Below, piece after piece: positions 24,399 to 37,049 of a stretch of 64,000 nucleotides of DNA (the first letter of the stretch is position 1; each line of letters begins with the position of its first letter). Position numbers and translations under genes: made by a program. Origin of the DNA: Megamerina dolium (Eukaryota; Arthropoda; Insecta; Diptera; Megamerinidae); contig OY978525.1 in the NCBI GenBank assembly GCA_963854835.1, positions 20,678,309 to 20,742,308 of the forward strand. The letters are read 5' to 3'. The notes below the pieces were generated by a model. That model saw only the letters and a program-made list of their open reading frames with translations, was not told the DNA's origin and ran no database searches.

Positions 24399-26366
24399 TG
24401 CGTTAGAAAGAAAATAGACTGGTTAAAATTCAAGAAATATATAAATTCCCATCTTCCTCTGAGTACTGTATTAAGAAATGGACACGATGTAGACTCAGCA
24501 CTCGAAAAATTCAACCAGCTGCTCTCATTAGCTCTCAGCTCAGCCACCTGCACAAAGGTATGCAAGCAATCAAACTATAGCCCATACACACCAGCCGATA
24601 TTGAATTGCTAGTAAGACAGAAAAGAAGACTCCGAAGACAATGGCAAGAATTCAGATCACCGAATCTGAAAACACAGCTACAGCACTGCACTCGAAAGTT
24701 AAAGCAAGCTTTAAAAAATAAAAACAACAAAGAGTTAGAAGAGCACATAGCGAAATTAACACCTGGTGAAGCGTCAGACTACTCTTTGTGGAAATCAGCA
24801 AAGAAATCAAATCGGCCAATTCTCACTGATTCCCCCATCCGTTTGAGTGACGGTAATTGGGCTAGAAGCAACTGTGAGAAGGGTTTGGCTTTTGCAATCC
24901 ACCTAAAAAGTGTGTTTACACCCAATCCACCCTCTTCACAGTCCTCATTACCAATATTAACTTCTCAACCTTGCTCAATAACGCTCAAAATTAAAAAAAA
25001 GGACATATTCAAAGCAATTTATAAAGATTTAAACCCAAAAAAATCACCTGGTCCAGATAAAATTACCGGTAAAATGATAAAAGAGCTACCTCCGGCTTCA
25101 GTAATTCATCTGATGCACATTTTCAATGCTATCCTTCGTATTAAACACTATCCCAAATGCTGGAAAACTTCAAAAATTATTATGATAGCAAAACCAGGAA
25201 AAGACCCTACAAAAGTTGCATCGTACAGACCTGTCAGCCTCCTGCCTCTACTTTCTAAAGTATTCGAAAAGCTACTTGTCATGAATATAACTCCATTTAT
25301 TAATCTCAACCAACTGATTCCTCAACATCAGTTTGGATTTAGAAAACAGCACGGCACAATAGAACAAGTCCACCGCATTGTAACTCTGATAAGGAACACT
25401 TTTGAAGAAAAAAAGTATTGCTCATCTGTCTTTCTTGATATCACTCAAGCTTTCGATAAAGTATGGCACGATGGCCTTATTTACAAACTCAAACTATTAC
25501 TGCCTGTAAATGTCTCCTCATTGCTTAGTAGCTACCTCACGAAAAGACAATTTCTCTTACATCACAAGGATTACACAACAAATCCATTGGATATTCACGC
25601 TGGCGTTCCTCAGGGAAGCGTTTTGGGCCCCTTACAGTATCTCTTATACACTACAGATATGCCCAGCAATAACTATACATTTATATCGACCTTTGCAGAT
25701 GATACGGCAATATTGTGCTCTCGCTCTAACCCCATAGAAGCTACTAAACTCCTGCAGACTCATATCGATTCTCTCGAAATCTGGCTAGCAAAATGGCGTA
25801 TAAAAGTCAATGAATCAAAGAGCGTACATGTAACCTTCACGCTAAGGCCAGATACATGTCCCCCACTTAAAATTAATGGCCAATCAGTTCCACAATGTTC
25901 CTCAACAAAGTACTTGGGTATTCACCTCGACAGAAGGCTGACCTGGAAAAATCACATAGAGGCAAAGAAAACTCAGATCAAGCTTAAAATTAATCAGTTA
26001 TGGTGGCTGATACACAAAAGATCAAAGTTGAATCTCGAATACAAAGTGCTATTATATAAAGCAATCCTGAAGCCAATCTGGACTTATGGTATTCAGTTTT
26101 GGGGCACCGCATCTCCCTCAAATATCGAAAAATTGCAGCGAATACAATCCAAGTGTCTGCGAATTATTGTAAACGCTCCTTGGTATATGAGGAACGTTAA
26201 CATCCATCGAGATTTAAATATACCCACAATTTCTGAGGAAGTTGCAATGTCCTGCAGAAGCTACATTCAAAAATTAAACAGTCATCCGAATCCCCTTGCT
26301 AGGCTATTGTTGCTGAGCACGGGGCATCGTCGATTAAAAAGAAAAGACACACTGAATATGCTGTGA
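24399..26366 (+). pseudogene. Reverse transcriptase of jockey ORF2 (open)
   Basis: About 655 codons are open from just after the frameshift to TGA 26364-26366. Landmarks, in residues counted from 24606: KSPGPDKITGKMIKEL (about 143), SYRPVSLLPLLSKVFEKLL (about 204), QFGFRKQHGTIEQVHRI (about 240), VFLDITQAFDKVWHDGL (motif A with catalytic Asp, about 275), AGVPQGSVLGPL (motif B, about 332), TFADDTAIL (motif C, catalytic Asp pair, about 362), KYLGIHLDRRLTWKNH (about 436) and WTYGIQFWGTASPSNIEKLQ (about 490). There is no RNase H domain, as usual in jockey. All catalytic Asp residues are present. Without a start of its own, the EN domain or ORF1, it is unlikely to be translated as a functional protein, though the polypeptide itself is nearly intact. 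Confidence 0.93.
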
Positions 26367-27720
26367 AATTGCTATACCTCGCGACTCAACCAATTGTGAT
26401 GGAACGTTGGGAATATCACATAATTTTAGTTAGTTTGTAAGATTTGATTACTTATTGTTAGTTTCTAAGTAATTTTAGAAAGTTCCAATAAAAAAAGCTT
26501 GAAAAAAAAAACTTAATATGGAATATACCATTTTTTCTGAATTAATCAATTTGAAAATTTGGAAATCAAATTTTTTCAGTAAAATACTCGACACAAAATA
26601 TGAAGCTATTTAGTTTATACATACACCATACAATACATTAATTTTGTTAAACATAAATTGACAATTTTTTATGGAAGATGCAATAATTTAGTTTATGCCA
26701 TTTTAATAATTCGAAAATGTGTTTGTTTCCACAAAATTATATTCTACAATAAATTTTAATTAATTTCTTTGGTAAATTAGCTTAGTCCCCATATAAATAT
26801 TGCATCCTTGGTTTTTTATGAAAAATTGACAAATATTTATGGAAGGTATCATCATTCGTTAATGCATAATGCTGAATGTTCGGATATCATATTATTCCCC
26901 AAAATGAGTATTCTACACAAAATTTGGAAATATTCTGTATATATAGATAAATATTGTTTCTATAAAAACAGTACATATTTTTAAGCAAAATTGATGGATA
27001 TGCCCAGACGACCCCACTGTTATTCAATTCATTGTTTTATAGCTTCGGGAATAATACATTGCACTCAAATAAATCTCCACATACAACTAGAGGTCATTCT
27101 GTCTATAAATAGATAATTATAGTTCTGGTAAAAAAATTTCATTTTCTTAAACAGAAATCAAAAAACATTATTTTCTAATGTATCATTTTGAAACTCTGGA
27201 AATCATATTTTTCCCATAAAATAATGCTCTACACAAAATTTTAAGTAAATCCATTTATAAACAAACATAGTTCTCATATAAAATATTCATTATTTTAAAC
27301 CATTTTGTATGAAAAGTATTATCATTTATTAATATATAATTCGAAAACTTCATTATTCTAGTTTTGTTACTAAACTAACACTCTACACAAACAAAATAAT
27401 TTTTTACTCTACACAAACGTTTTAGTTTATTTTATTTGTAATTTTGAATAGTCCCCATACAAAATGGTATTTTCTTTAAACTTTTATCAACAATTTTGTA
27501 TGCAAGGTTAAGTATTTTAAAATGCAGAGATTTTCAACATAGAAAAGCTCATATTTAAACTTTCTAATCAAAAAAGTACTGTATACAAAATTTTAAGTCA
27601 ATCGATCAATAAATAAATATAGTTCTCATACAAACTATTCACTTTTTGAGCAATTTTTTATGAAAGTTACTATGTATTCAAATGTTTTAAAAGTTGCATC
27701 AGTTCAATTGTATTAAGGCA

Positions 27721-29329
27721 ATATATATGTTTATTTTGATTGGATGGAAAATATAACAATCAACTCTAGGATAATTAGTTAATCTCATATTTGTAATGAT
27801 TAAGAAGCTAATTACAATGCCTTTACTTACTATGCATATAAGTTGTTTTATTCTTTAGAAAAAAAAAAAAAAAAAAAAATAACGTAAGATAAAGCGAAAT
27901 TTCAATGTTCTCTATTTAATGAGTTCATATGTAACTATTTAGTTTTTCCCCTTTTCCCAAATAACGTCCAACGTCTTGGCATATTAATATTTTTATAATT
28001 ATAACTTTGCATATGACTACGATTACACACTGCGTAATCTACATACGTAATATTCGTATATATATGTACATACCTACAAGCATATATGTATGTCAGTTCA
28101 TAAAATGACCACCACCACCACAATGTAGTAGGAAGACAAAAAAAAAATTGAGAAATTATACTTTAAGCGTGAGAAAAATCATTGAATAGTGTGAAATAAT
28201 GTTTTTTAATATAATTTTAACAGTTTTTCTGAAATCTTTTTCATTTATTTTTGTGCGTGTTTTTTTTTTTTTTTGTGAAAAATTTCAACTTAAATTTTGC
28301 GTTTCTTTTCTTTAAAGACTTTTTATCGTATATATGTACATATATACATACGTATGTGTATGTATGTCAGTTGAATGTACGCTCATATTATGAGCTTCAT
28401 ATTATATATAGCTAGTTATGTTATATACAAAAAGGGTTATTTACATACATTTAAAATTTTTGTGTAACTAAAAAAAAAATGTGGATGGGAAAATGTTGCT
28501 TGATTTCATTTTGAAAGATTTTTCTTCAATTCAAAAGAAAAGAAAAAAGGAGATTTGAAATTTATGATAAGGCTTGTGTTTTTATTTGTATTTTTGGCTT
28601 TTTTTTGGAAAATGTTTCTTTTGTTGATTTTTATTTTTTCTATACAAATATGACCTCAATTAGACTTACCAATTCATACATATATGTGTATGTGTATATG
28701 TGATTGTCTGTTATAAAATATGTTAAACTTTTTTTGTTTTATTATAATTATTACTATATGCATACATATGATTCTAAGACAATAGCTTATTTTACCTAAT
28801 TGTGTGATTTTTTCCCACCTACAAACAGCTTTTTTTCCTTCAAAACTATGATTTTAATATAAACATATTTTTCGTTACATACTCGTTCATATAAATTTAC
28901 ATAAATAAAATGTTACACACATTTAAATATGAATATTTGATTACATATGTTATTGTACTTTTGATGTATTTAGTTATTTATATACGAGTATATGTATATG
29001 CAAGTATTACTGTAGAATTACTGACACTCTTAATTAAGATATTCATTTCATCTAATGCTATAGTTTAATGTGAAACTTGATTGAACATCAGTCATAGCAA
29101 ATGAAAAATATTTCCTACAGAATATATTTGTTTATCTAAGTAAGTTATGACCAGCCAGAAGTTCAATTAACTCGATTGGATCTTTATAACGAATATGAAA
29201 ATTAGATGGTTCTGTAACAAAAAACACATGAGTGGATAATATTAAATATGATGATATAACTTGCACTCACGATTTGTTGTTTTTGAGTGTGCTTTCTTAA
29301 CATATTGACTGGCATTTACGGGTATTTAG
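27721..29329. other. No gene seen
   Basis: AT-rich, with an A run at 27860-27880, several T runs and CATATATGTA motifs. No coding or transposon signature. Confidence 0.55.
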
Positions 29330-29339
29330 CAAAGCAATT

Positions 29340-30140
29340 TCGCAGATATAGTATGTTATCGGAAATACCGAGAAATTTCATTTCATTCTCGACTCCAACT
29401 TGTTTTCCAATCATCAAAAAACTGGTTAAATTCGGTTTACGGGATGGCCTTTATTAGCTTCTACCCTTCAGCTTGTATCTCATCTATCGACCCAAAACGA
29501 TGTCCACGGAGCGGTCACTTAAATTTAACGAATACCTAGAAGTCACGCGGACCTATATCAAGCAAATAAGGTGGTTATGCAACGGTATGCGTCGAAATAT
29601 TGCCAAAATGGTTATAAAGAACGAGTTCAGAGTGAGATAACGCATTATCAACAAATCTGCCCATTTGAAGAGGAATAGCTTCACGCAAATGGCTCATAAC
29701 ACTCAAATTATATTCCTTATTGACAGTTTGGCCGGAAGGAAGGAATTCATAGCGCCCAAAAGCATTATAATTGAAGGGGATTGTCAATATGACCTTGATT
29801 TCTGAACGACTTTGGCGTGATTTTTTTTTGGTCTTGGTTCACTTCAGAAAGTATTGTTTTACACACTTGAATGCGACGTTGTTTTCCCAAGAAACTTGAA
29901 TGAATTTGAAATCAGTCGAGATTTGTATTCCAAAATTATCTTCACTGATTCTTCTGATATTCCAACAATATGTGATTGATTGTTCGGGACGTTCTACATC
30001 TTCAACCCTTCTTCCACCCTCATATACTCGTGTTTTTGATAGAGCCTATTCACTGAACATCCTCAACATTTCGGCTGCAGTGATTTTATCCCGCGGACAA
30101 ACCTTTATGAAAGTTCTTTGTTGAATAATGTCAGACATTG
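29340..30140 (-). pseudogene. Mariner-like transposase pseudogene
   Basis: Minus-strand, frame-hopping translation gives an N-terminal segment MSDIIQQRTFIKVCPRDKI, then SKTRVYEGGRRVEDVERPEQ (the helix-turn-helix linker region), and then an uninterrupted run FLPSGQTVNKEYNLSVMSHL from the catalytic core, ending PPYLLDIGP...FKxPLRGHRFGSIDEIQAE and DDWKTSW. This is the domain order of a mariner-type DDE transposase. The segment with the second catalytic Asp is scrambled and several stops are present. I did not find terminal inverted repeats, so ends are approximate. Confidence 0.78.
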
Positions 30141-30202
30141 TACAAATCGAGAAATGGAAATAATGTATTTAAAATTCACACTAATGACAGAAATTAGGTT
30201 AG

Positions 30203-30624
30203 GTCTTCCTCTTCTGCGTCGTCCTCCAGCGGGTTCCGAATATAGCACCTTCATAGTTTCCATTCGCTCGACATAACCAAGCCAGCGCAGCGGCTGTACA
30301 GCTCAAGGTTGTACCTTATTCGGTACTCGCCATTAACATAAATAGGTCCAAAGATCTTGCGTAGGACTTTTCTCTTGAAAACTCCAAGCATTCGCTCATC
30401 CAAGGTGGAAATTGTACAGGCTTCAACGCCATATGTAAGGACAGGCATGTTGAGAGACTTGTAGAGTGTAGTTTTCGTTCGTCGAGAGAGGGCTCGACTT
30501 CTCAAATGCTTACTTAGCTCAAAGTAGCACGTGTTCGCAAGAGTGATCCTTTGCAATATCTCCAGACTGACGTCATTACTGCTGTTAATGCTGGTTCCAA
30601 GATAGACAAAGTCCCTTACGACTT
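30203..30624 (-). pseudogene. RTE-like LINE reverse transcriptase fragment
   Basis: Minus strand: RDFVYLGTS-type start near 30620, then SLEILQRITLANTCYFEL, LRSRALSRRTKTTLYKSL, MPVLTYGVEAC, ISTLDERMLGVFKRKVLRK and GEYRIRYNLELY. This is the post-catalytic connection region of an RTE-like RT. About 50 bp are deleted between the Glu-Leu-Tyr codons and the downstream LGHVERM region relative to the copy at 40085-40815, and both ends are truncated. Confidence 0.82.
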
Positions 30625-31089
30625 ACAAATAGAAATGCTACTACCAACTTAAAAACAGTTTTGCCTATCAAAATATCAACGCCATGTAAATTCAAATAGT
30701 ATAAGTAGCATAATAATGAAGAATTTCCAAAGACGTTATTTATCGATTGAAATCGGTAAATAAATGGAGAAAATATTGAATAGGAGAATCAATATGTTTG
30801 CCTACAGATTGTTGCTACAGCAGCCTAAGTACAACCAACAGCAAGCGCAATCGCCTTTTTTTTGTTAACTCTGACCTAGGCTATGATCTCAATGGAGTAA
30901 TATTGCTATATTGTTTTTTTTTTTTTTTGTTACTACCAGCAATTATCAGTCGTTTAAAATTACGCGTTTAGTTCAGTACCATAACTGAAAATTGGTTCAT
31001 AAGATGTCGTATGAAGTCGTTAATAAGCCAAAACCTAGTCTTCCGCCCATACAAAGTTATGTTCTAGAAGTTATGAATATGTTCATTTA
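30625..31089. other. No gene seen
   Basis: AT-rich spacer with two T runs (30855 and 30915). No recognisable feature. Confidence 0.5.
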
Positions 31090-31390
31090 CTTATTCATAA
31101 ACACTTTGATCAATAAACTTATATGGGATGGCCAGCCTACTTCCATTACAAAAATATGCTGTCAAATGTATAATTTCACAGTTTGCGAATAAAAAAGTAA
31201 AGCTATCAAGATGAAACTGGGTACGTACGATAATACTTACCAACGTATCATCAAGTTTGAAAATGGGAGTAATCGGATGAAAACCACGCCCCACGATTTC
31301 GGATGGTTTTAGGATCATAAAAAAAAATATACAATTGCGCCAAGGTATTCTCAAGTAAAACCTTCAATTAGATGGTTACTACTGCCTTTT
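31090..31390. repeat. 153-bp repeat family B, locus 1
   Basis: Contains ATCAAGATGAAACTGGGTAC (31207), a GGAGTAATCGGATGAAAACCACGCCC block (31266) and TTTCACAGTTTGCGAAT (31173). The same blocks in the same order occur in the arrays at 40850, 52890 and 53820. The minus strand is open at 31091-31354 and encodes GFHPITPIFKL and RTQFHLDSFTF, which recur in the other arrays. Confidence 0.6.
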
Positions 31391-32981
31391 TCGACTCAGT
31401 CTAATATAAATTCGAAGAACATGTACCGATAGATAGATAGTAAACATAGTGCAGTTCATATGTGCCTACCCCATAAAGTACAGCAACAATTCACAAAAGA
31501 AAAGTGTTAAACAAATAAAGCGTGTTCAATTGAATTAAAAGGAATGGCATACGATTATTAAAATATGTTTTTAATAAAACCATGTACATATATACTACAT
31601 ACATATATAGTATATGTATGTACATTATATTAATAAAGTAAAAATACAATAAAACTACAATTATATTCATATAGGCAATATGAAAAATGAAATGAAAATG
31701 CATACAACGGCCGCAGGCAATCTTTAAGGTCATCCACAAAAATAGATACGATATGTATATATATGCATATATTCATACAGTCAAATACATACTCGTACAA
31801 TATGAGTACATTTGTATGATCATATGTATGTCTGTATGGTAAACGTATGCCAACTTTGCAGAAAAGATATCATAATGCAACAACAAATCGCATAATAATG
31901 CTAATAATAATAATAGTAATCGTTATACCGCAACAACAACAACAACAATAACAAAATAGACGAAACTTTTGTTGAAACAAGATACATAATACGATATACG
32001 ATACACTCGTATATGTTTGCGCTTAAGCGTTCACAAACAATGGCCCAACAACAATAAATACACTAAATGCTTGCTTGCCAAGAACTATAAAGCGAACAGA
32101 TAATAGCAACAACAACAACAACAACAACAACAACAACTGCACCAAACAAAAAAGGCGATGATATAGCGCGACCACCACCTAAGCCACACCAACATTTACC
32201 ATACCACCGAAACGTACATATGCATCAGAGCCGTTGGAGATGCAAAATATTCCACAAATAACATAAATAAAGAAACAAACAAACAAAAACACGAATGAGA
32301 TGTTGCATATGCTGTTGCATACAACATACACATACACACACACGCATATATATATGCATATGCATATACTTTGGGCGCATTTATGATTATGCCATATTGC
32401 AGCAATTTGTTGTTGCCATTGTTGCCCGATTGCAACAAGTAGCAATTGTCGTAATATTTGAAAAGCTACCAAGCCACCGAAAGAAAAATCAACATCATTC
32501 ATATGTACTCGTATATGCATAAATGCATGTACATTTGTGTATGCGTTTATTCATATGAAGAGCGATATCATATAACAAATGCATCAATAAGTAGCTGCAG
32601 CTTTTTCCTACACAAGTACGTATATATGCACTGAAAATTAACTGAATATGGCGCCTAAAGGTGTTTATTTATTGCCATTGCAAGATACCCAATTGGAAAA
32701 TCTATTCTAACTGGTTGCGATGGAAAGTAAAATTCATAAATGCTTGACCTAATATTGGTCTACTGATTTAACATAATCGTAAGCAGTGACTTAATAGAAA
32801 ATGCAAATATTTGCCAAAATTTGGGAAAAACTTTTTTAAAAGTTTATGCTACAAATCCTATTCTTACATATTCAGCTGTTTGAAATGTCAAATAAGTATT
32901 CCTTCCTTTTTTTTTTTTGTAATTGCAATGCTTCGGAGATCTTCATTAAAATATTTCCTGGATTATCTTCTCTGAAAAATT
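31391..32981. other. No gene seen; CAA microsatellites
   Basis: Simple repeats include (CAA)n at 31930-31953 and 32106-32137 and a CACACA/TATATA/GCATATGCATAT cluster at 32328-32368. Open frames across 32179-32522 translate simple sequence on both strands. Confidence 0.55.
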
Positions 32982-33765
32982 TAACCCTCTAGGTGTCACT
33001 CGTATGGATAATTTTGGCCTTTTTTATATGTGCCAGGGATATTTCAAAAAAAGATTCAAATTGAGTGGGAGTTAGAGGGTTAAAAGGTTCCGAGAATATA
33101 ATACTCGAAAATTTTTAATATAGCTCTCCGAAGACAAGTACTATTGTGAATTTAGTTTTACATATGATTTTTCAAATTCCATCATTGTACTTTTGACCGA
33201 AAAATACAAATTTTAAGCCACTGTATAAAAACAAATGTGATGTAGTGGACCAGAAAGGGATTAGAGCTTTTGTTACTGAAGTCAAATGCTATTGTTTGAG
33301 ACTTGTTTGGTTCACCCACGAGTCAATGACTCACAAATTGTGGCATGGAGCTAAAAATAAAGCACTTAAATTTGAATGCGTTTTTTTACCTATACCTAGT
33401 AAAAGTTATTTGTGTTTGGTGACCCCCCGGAAAATGCCTGGAAAACATTTTTTTCGAAAACTTTAACCCTCGAACTCCTCCTAAATATTGACTTTTAATG
33501 GATTTTTCAAAAAAACATACAGAATTACCCATACGGGTGGTAGTTAGAGGTTTAAAATGGTCCGAGAAAATAATCCTCGGAAAATTTTAATTGTAAATGT
33601 AATTTTACATATAATTTTTCAAATTCCATGATTCTACTTTTGACCGAAAAAGCCAAATTTTAAACCACTGTACAAAAAAATTGTGACCTAGTGGAGCATA
33701 AAGGGATTCAGACTTTTGTTACTGTAATCAAATGCTATCGTTTGGAACTGGTTTGGTTCACCACC
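32982..33765. repeat. Diverged two-copy direct repeat, about 450-480 bp apart
   Basis: Copy 1 (32982 to about 33320) and copy 2 (33464 to about 33765) share TTTTTCAAATTCCATxATT, TACTTTTGACCGAAAAA, AAGGGATTxxxxCTTTTGTTACTG and GGTTTGGTTCACC in order. Each copy starts with TTTAACCCTC and, about 90-100 bp in, has a complementary TTAGAGGxTTAAA, making a small internal inverted repeat. An open frame at 33245-33466 lies across copy 1 but is not preserved in copy 2. Confidence 0.75.
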
Positions 33766-34454
33766 GAGAAAGTCTGCTTTATTGTGTTATCGGAAGTGAC
33801 AAGCAGTTTTTTAGAGACATAAAGGATCATTTTTTATCATATGGAATATAGGATCGAACGATCTATCATTCTATACCATTTAAAAGGATCGATATAATGG
33901 TTAAGCGGTTGGCACAACTTCCGATGATTATTACTGGATAAGGTGAGACTTCCCATTGAAGTTGTTGTAACCTTTGTCGGGTCACTAAACTTGTATGAGT
34001 TTCGAGTTATAGAAGTGAAGCACTACTATTCACAATTGATAATTTCTAGCTCTTTCTACGCGAGATATGTATTTTCAGTATTGTATCGTCCAGCTGAAAA
34101 CAGAATACTCCTAAATGAATCATCTGGCTCTCCGTTAGAAAATCGAAAAAACTCTTAACTCGTAAAGAAAGAGCACAATCTAAGAATGGTGAAGATATAT
34201 TTTGGATGTAGTTTGAGCAGTATTTTTACCGCTGCATCATGAGCTCTGAATTCATTATTTCGAATGGAATAACTTATGGAAATTTTGTCTCCAAGATCCA
34301 GAGTATAAATTGAGTTAAGGTCAAGTTTGGTGCGCTCTATTGGATTCCAACATGACCTACGTTGTATCATCCGTAACGCTAATGGGCATATGGAAATGAT
34401 TTGCGAATTCGATGGACATATTATTTAATATACTAGCGATACCATAGGTACGGT
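33766..34454. other. No gene seen
   Basis: Two short open frames (33943-34158 plus, 34155-34370 minus) lack motifs and splice context. I see no known repeat. Confidence 0.45.
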
Positions 34455-34510
34455 GGCTGTCACATGACCCACTTAGGCCAGTTATGTGACAACTGCCATA
34501 GATCGGTCAA
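34455..34510 (-). repeat. Hairpin-bearing LINE 3'-end fragment (copy 2)
   Basis: GGTGGCTG, then an 11-bp stem (34460-34470 against 34483-34493, one G-T pair) around a loop containing CACTTAGGCCA, then CTGCCATAGATCGGT. Flanks and loop match 16743-16811 but the stem sequence is different while still pairing. Confidence 0.55.
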
Positions 34511-37049
34511 ATTGTCAAGTTAATTGAGGAAAGATTTGCTAATACCATTAGCATAAGAGGTCATTCTGCTAAGTTTCAGCCAAAGTGGTGAGTTTTAATG
34601 CTTTTGATATATTTTTTGTGAGAAGGATTCAAGCCTTTTGCTTTTCGTCTAAAAATAAAGATACATTCAGACGTTATATAAGCGATAATTCTTGTGTCTA
34701 AAGCCACTTAATGAATTTTATATGATTTCTCATGGGGTCTTTTTATAATTGATTGCTATTATTCATATGATCAATACATTAGCACACATACGAGTTCTGT
34801 CAGTATGGGTATATGTTCAATATACCATATGCTTGCGCTCTCGTGGCATTTGAATCATACGAGTATGTATGTTAAACCACTTCATTTTTATGGTTATTGT
34901 GGCAAATTGTTGTAAATTTAAACAGCAACAACAACATAAATAACAGAAATAATGCTTTCATAATCTTATTGATGTTGTTAATGTTGCTGCTGTTGTTGTT
35001 ATTGTTATTGTTGTTGCTGTTATTGTTATTTATACAATATTATCGATTTGATTAGGCTTCTTTGTTAGATTGACGCCTAATGAAATTGTAAATTGTATGT
35101 GAAAAAGGTTAATTTTAGCTTTTAACAAATTTATTAACATGTCTTAGAAACAAAGGAACAAAGGTGTTTGTGTTTGTGTGTGTTTGAATATCAACAGAAT
35201 AAATATATTAATATTTTTATTGCATATATTCTCCGCCTTTTCTTCCTCTTTGTTGCAATTTCAATTATCATAATATCATTTGATTCGTTGTTTGTTTTTT
35301 ACTCTAAGCTTTTCACAATTAATTGATGCATCATTCGTAAAAATACATAAATATTATATATACATATATGGATATGTGTATATGTACATATTTACATCTA
35401 TTGTTAATCATTAACTCTTTTAATGCTCTTGGTGTTGCACATTTGCACTGCACGTGCGTTTTTGTTGAACAAAGAATTATTCACGTATTGTTGAGGTATG
35501 TAGTTATATTTCTTGTTATTTTGTTATTTGTTATTTTATTTTATTAAATTTCTTTGTTGTTGTTGTTATTTGTATATATATTTTCATATGATTTGACTTT
35601 GATATTGATTTGTATTCCTTGGCCTTATTGTTAACTATTGTTAAGAAAGAAGCAAGTCTGTTTAATAGAAATGCTTGGTTGTACGATATGTCTGAGTAAA
35701 AGACTCTAGCATTTTAGGCTGTTTCAGATGGCCATACAATCTTCAATAAGTCAGTAGTAATGTAAGTTAAAATTTACCAAGTTTTGCAAATTCGTAAATA
35801 TAACTTGGGGATTCATAAGATGAACCCCTATGAACATATCGTATGTCGTCAAATTGTTGTAAAATTTATAAAGAGTTTAAAAAGACCCAATATGCAATAA
35901 AACTTTATACAGTAAGTGTAACCATTGTGTCTTGAAGTATCATATATAATTAACAGGATTTGTTCATATGTACCATACTGACTTTATTAGCGAACCTTCA
36001 TGAATCATCTAGAATGTTACTAGCAACAACAATGCTATCTAGTTACTTATCAAATCATTTATTTTACAAACAGATTTTTCTGATTTCAAGTATATAATGA
36101 AAATAGGCAAATAGATAGATAGAAGTGGATAGGTCTCAGAACACCGTAGAACATGGCACTCAGACAGGTGAAGCCCATTGTAAAAAATACCTTTTGGAAT
36201 AGATTGAATGTACTACTTTATATAGTTGTCATAATGACTATTTTTATGGACTTTTTTATAACGGTAGCTGCAAGTTCAATTTATATTAACACTTCTCTAT
36301 TTTGGTCCTGAAATAAATCCCTTGTCAGTATTTCATAGTTTTTGTATAAGCACAAATCACGTAAGCATATCTACTTTGTATGATTCAGCAAAATATATGC
36401 TGATATCATGCTAAGAAGAATGCCTAATGCCACACAAATTGTAGTATCTAGGTTGGCCTTACGAAATGAAACGAAATAGAGCCATTTCTCGAAGGGATGA
36501 GAAAATGAGGATGAGGCAAAGTCTTTGGGATAAACCCGCAATGAAGTGAATCAGATGGTGACCAATTCAGATCAGAAATGACAATGAAGATTTTCCTGTG
36601 CATTTGGTGCGACTGTAAAGCAATAGTCACTTTCACTCGGCAATTTATTAGGACATCTACCGACAATAATTCGCCTGTTTGATGGTATCAATTGACTTGA
36701 ATCAGCCAGAAAGGGTTAATAGGAGAGATTTTGTGTTCCATTAGGTCACACGCGTATACAGTAACTCGCCAGAAACTTCAAAAGCTAGGTTGAGAAATTT
36801 TCATACGATAACCATTGCTTTTATTAATGCAAACTTTGCTTAGTGATAGGAAATTGCATGGCTTAGTCGAGCTTTTCAACAATAGGGACCAGGGTTTCTA
36901 CGAGAGAGGCATTATGAAGTTGAGTTATGCATATGTGATCCAAATCGGACAAATAATGTCTTGAACAGATTTTGTGATGCCCTTTGTACATGAAAATAAT
37001 ATGAATGTAAATCGATTTATTACAATCTTTATTTACCGGGCGATTATTA
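34511..37049. other. No gene seen; GTT/TTA simple sequence
   Basis: Simple sequence (TGTTGTTATTG types) spans 34920-35040 and 35480-35580. Some transposase-like text may begin near 36780, but I recognise motifs only from 37050. Confidence 0.45.

Larger units (their letters stand above)
23874..26511 (+). mobile_element. 5'-truncated jockey-clade LINE
   Basis: Begins inside the endonuclease domain of ORF2 (coding similarity starts at about 23874) and runs through a long reverse transcriptase ORF, a 115-bp 3' UTR, an AATAAA signal at 26487-26492 and an A10 tail ending at 26511. ORF1 (gag-like) and the 5' UTR are absent. Dead-on-arrival 5' truncation with a poly(A) end is the standard signature of target-primed reverse transcription in the jockey clade. 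The insertion interrupts the older tandem array. The coding region has one frameshift only, so it is far younger than the other retroelement relics here. Confidence 0.93.
23640..27720. repeat. Diverged tandem array (about 150-180 bp units)
   Basis: Two units before and about seven after the jockey insertion share an ordered set of motifs: a CTxTACACAAAATTTxAAGT block, then a CATAGTxCCCATACAAAA block, then AATTTTGTATGGAAG. Positions of the CACAAAATT block are about 23655, 23799, 26594, 26750 (weak), 26911, 27072 (weak), 27228, 27407 and 27583. The CCATACAAAA and TTTTGTATGG elements within a unit are mutually complementary and could form a stem of about 10 bp. Removing 23874-26511 restores the spacing, so one array was split by one insertion. 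Units are only about 60-70 percent similar by eye. Confidence 0.65.

Noticed and set aside
33245..33466. 73-residue plus-strand open frame
   Set aside because: Falls in copy 1 of a direct repeat and is not open in copy 2. No known motif.
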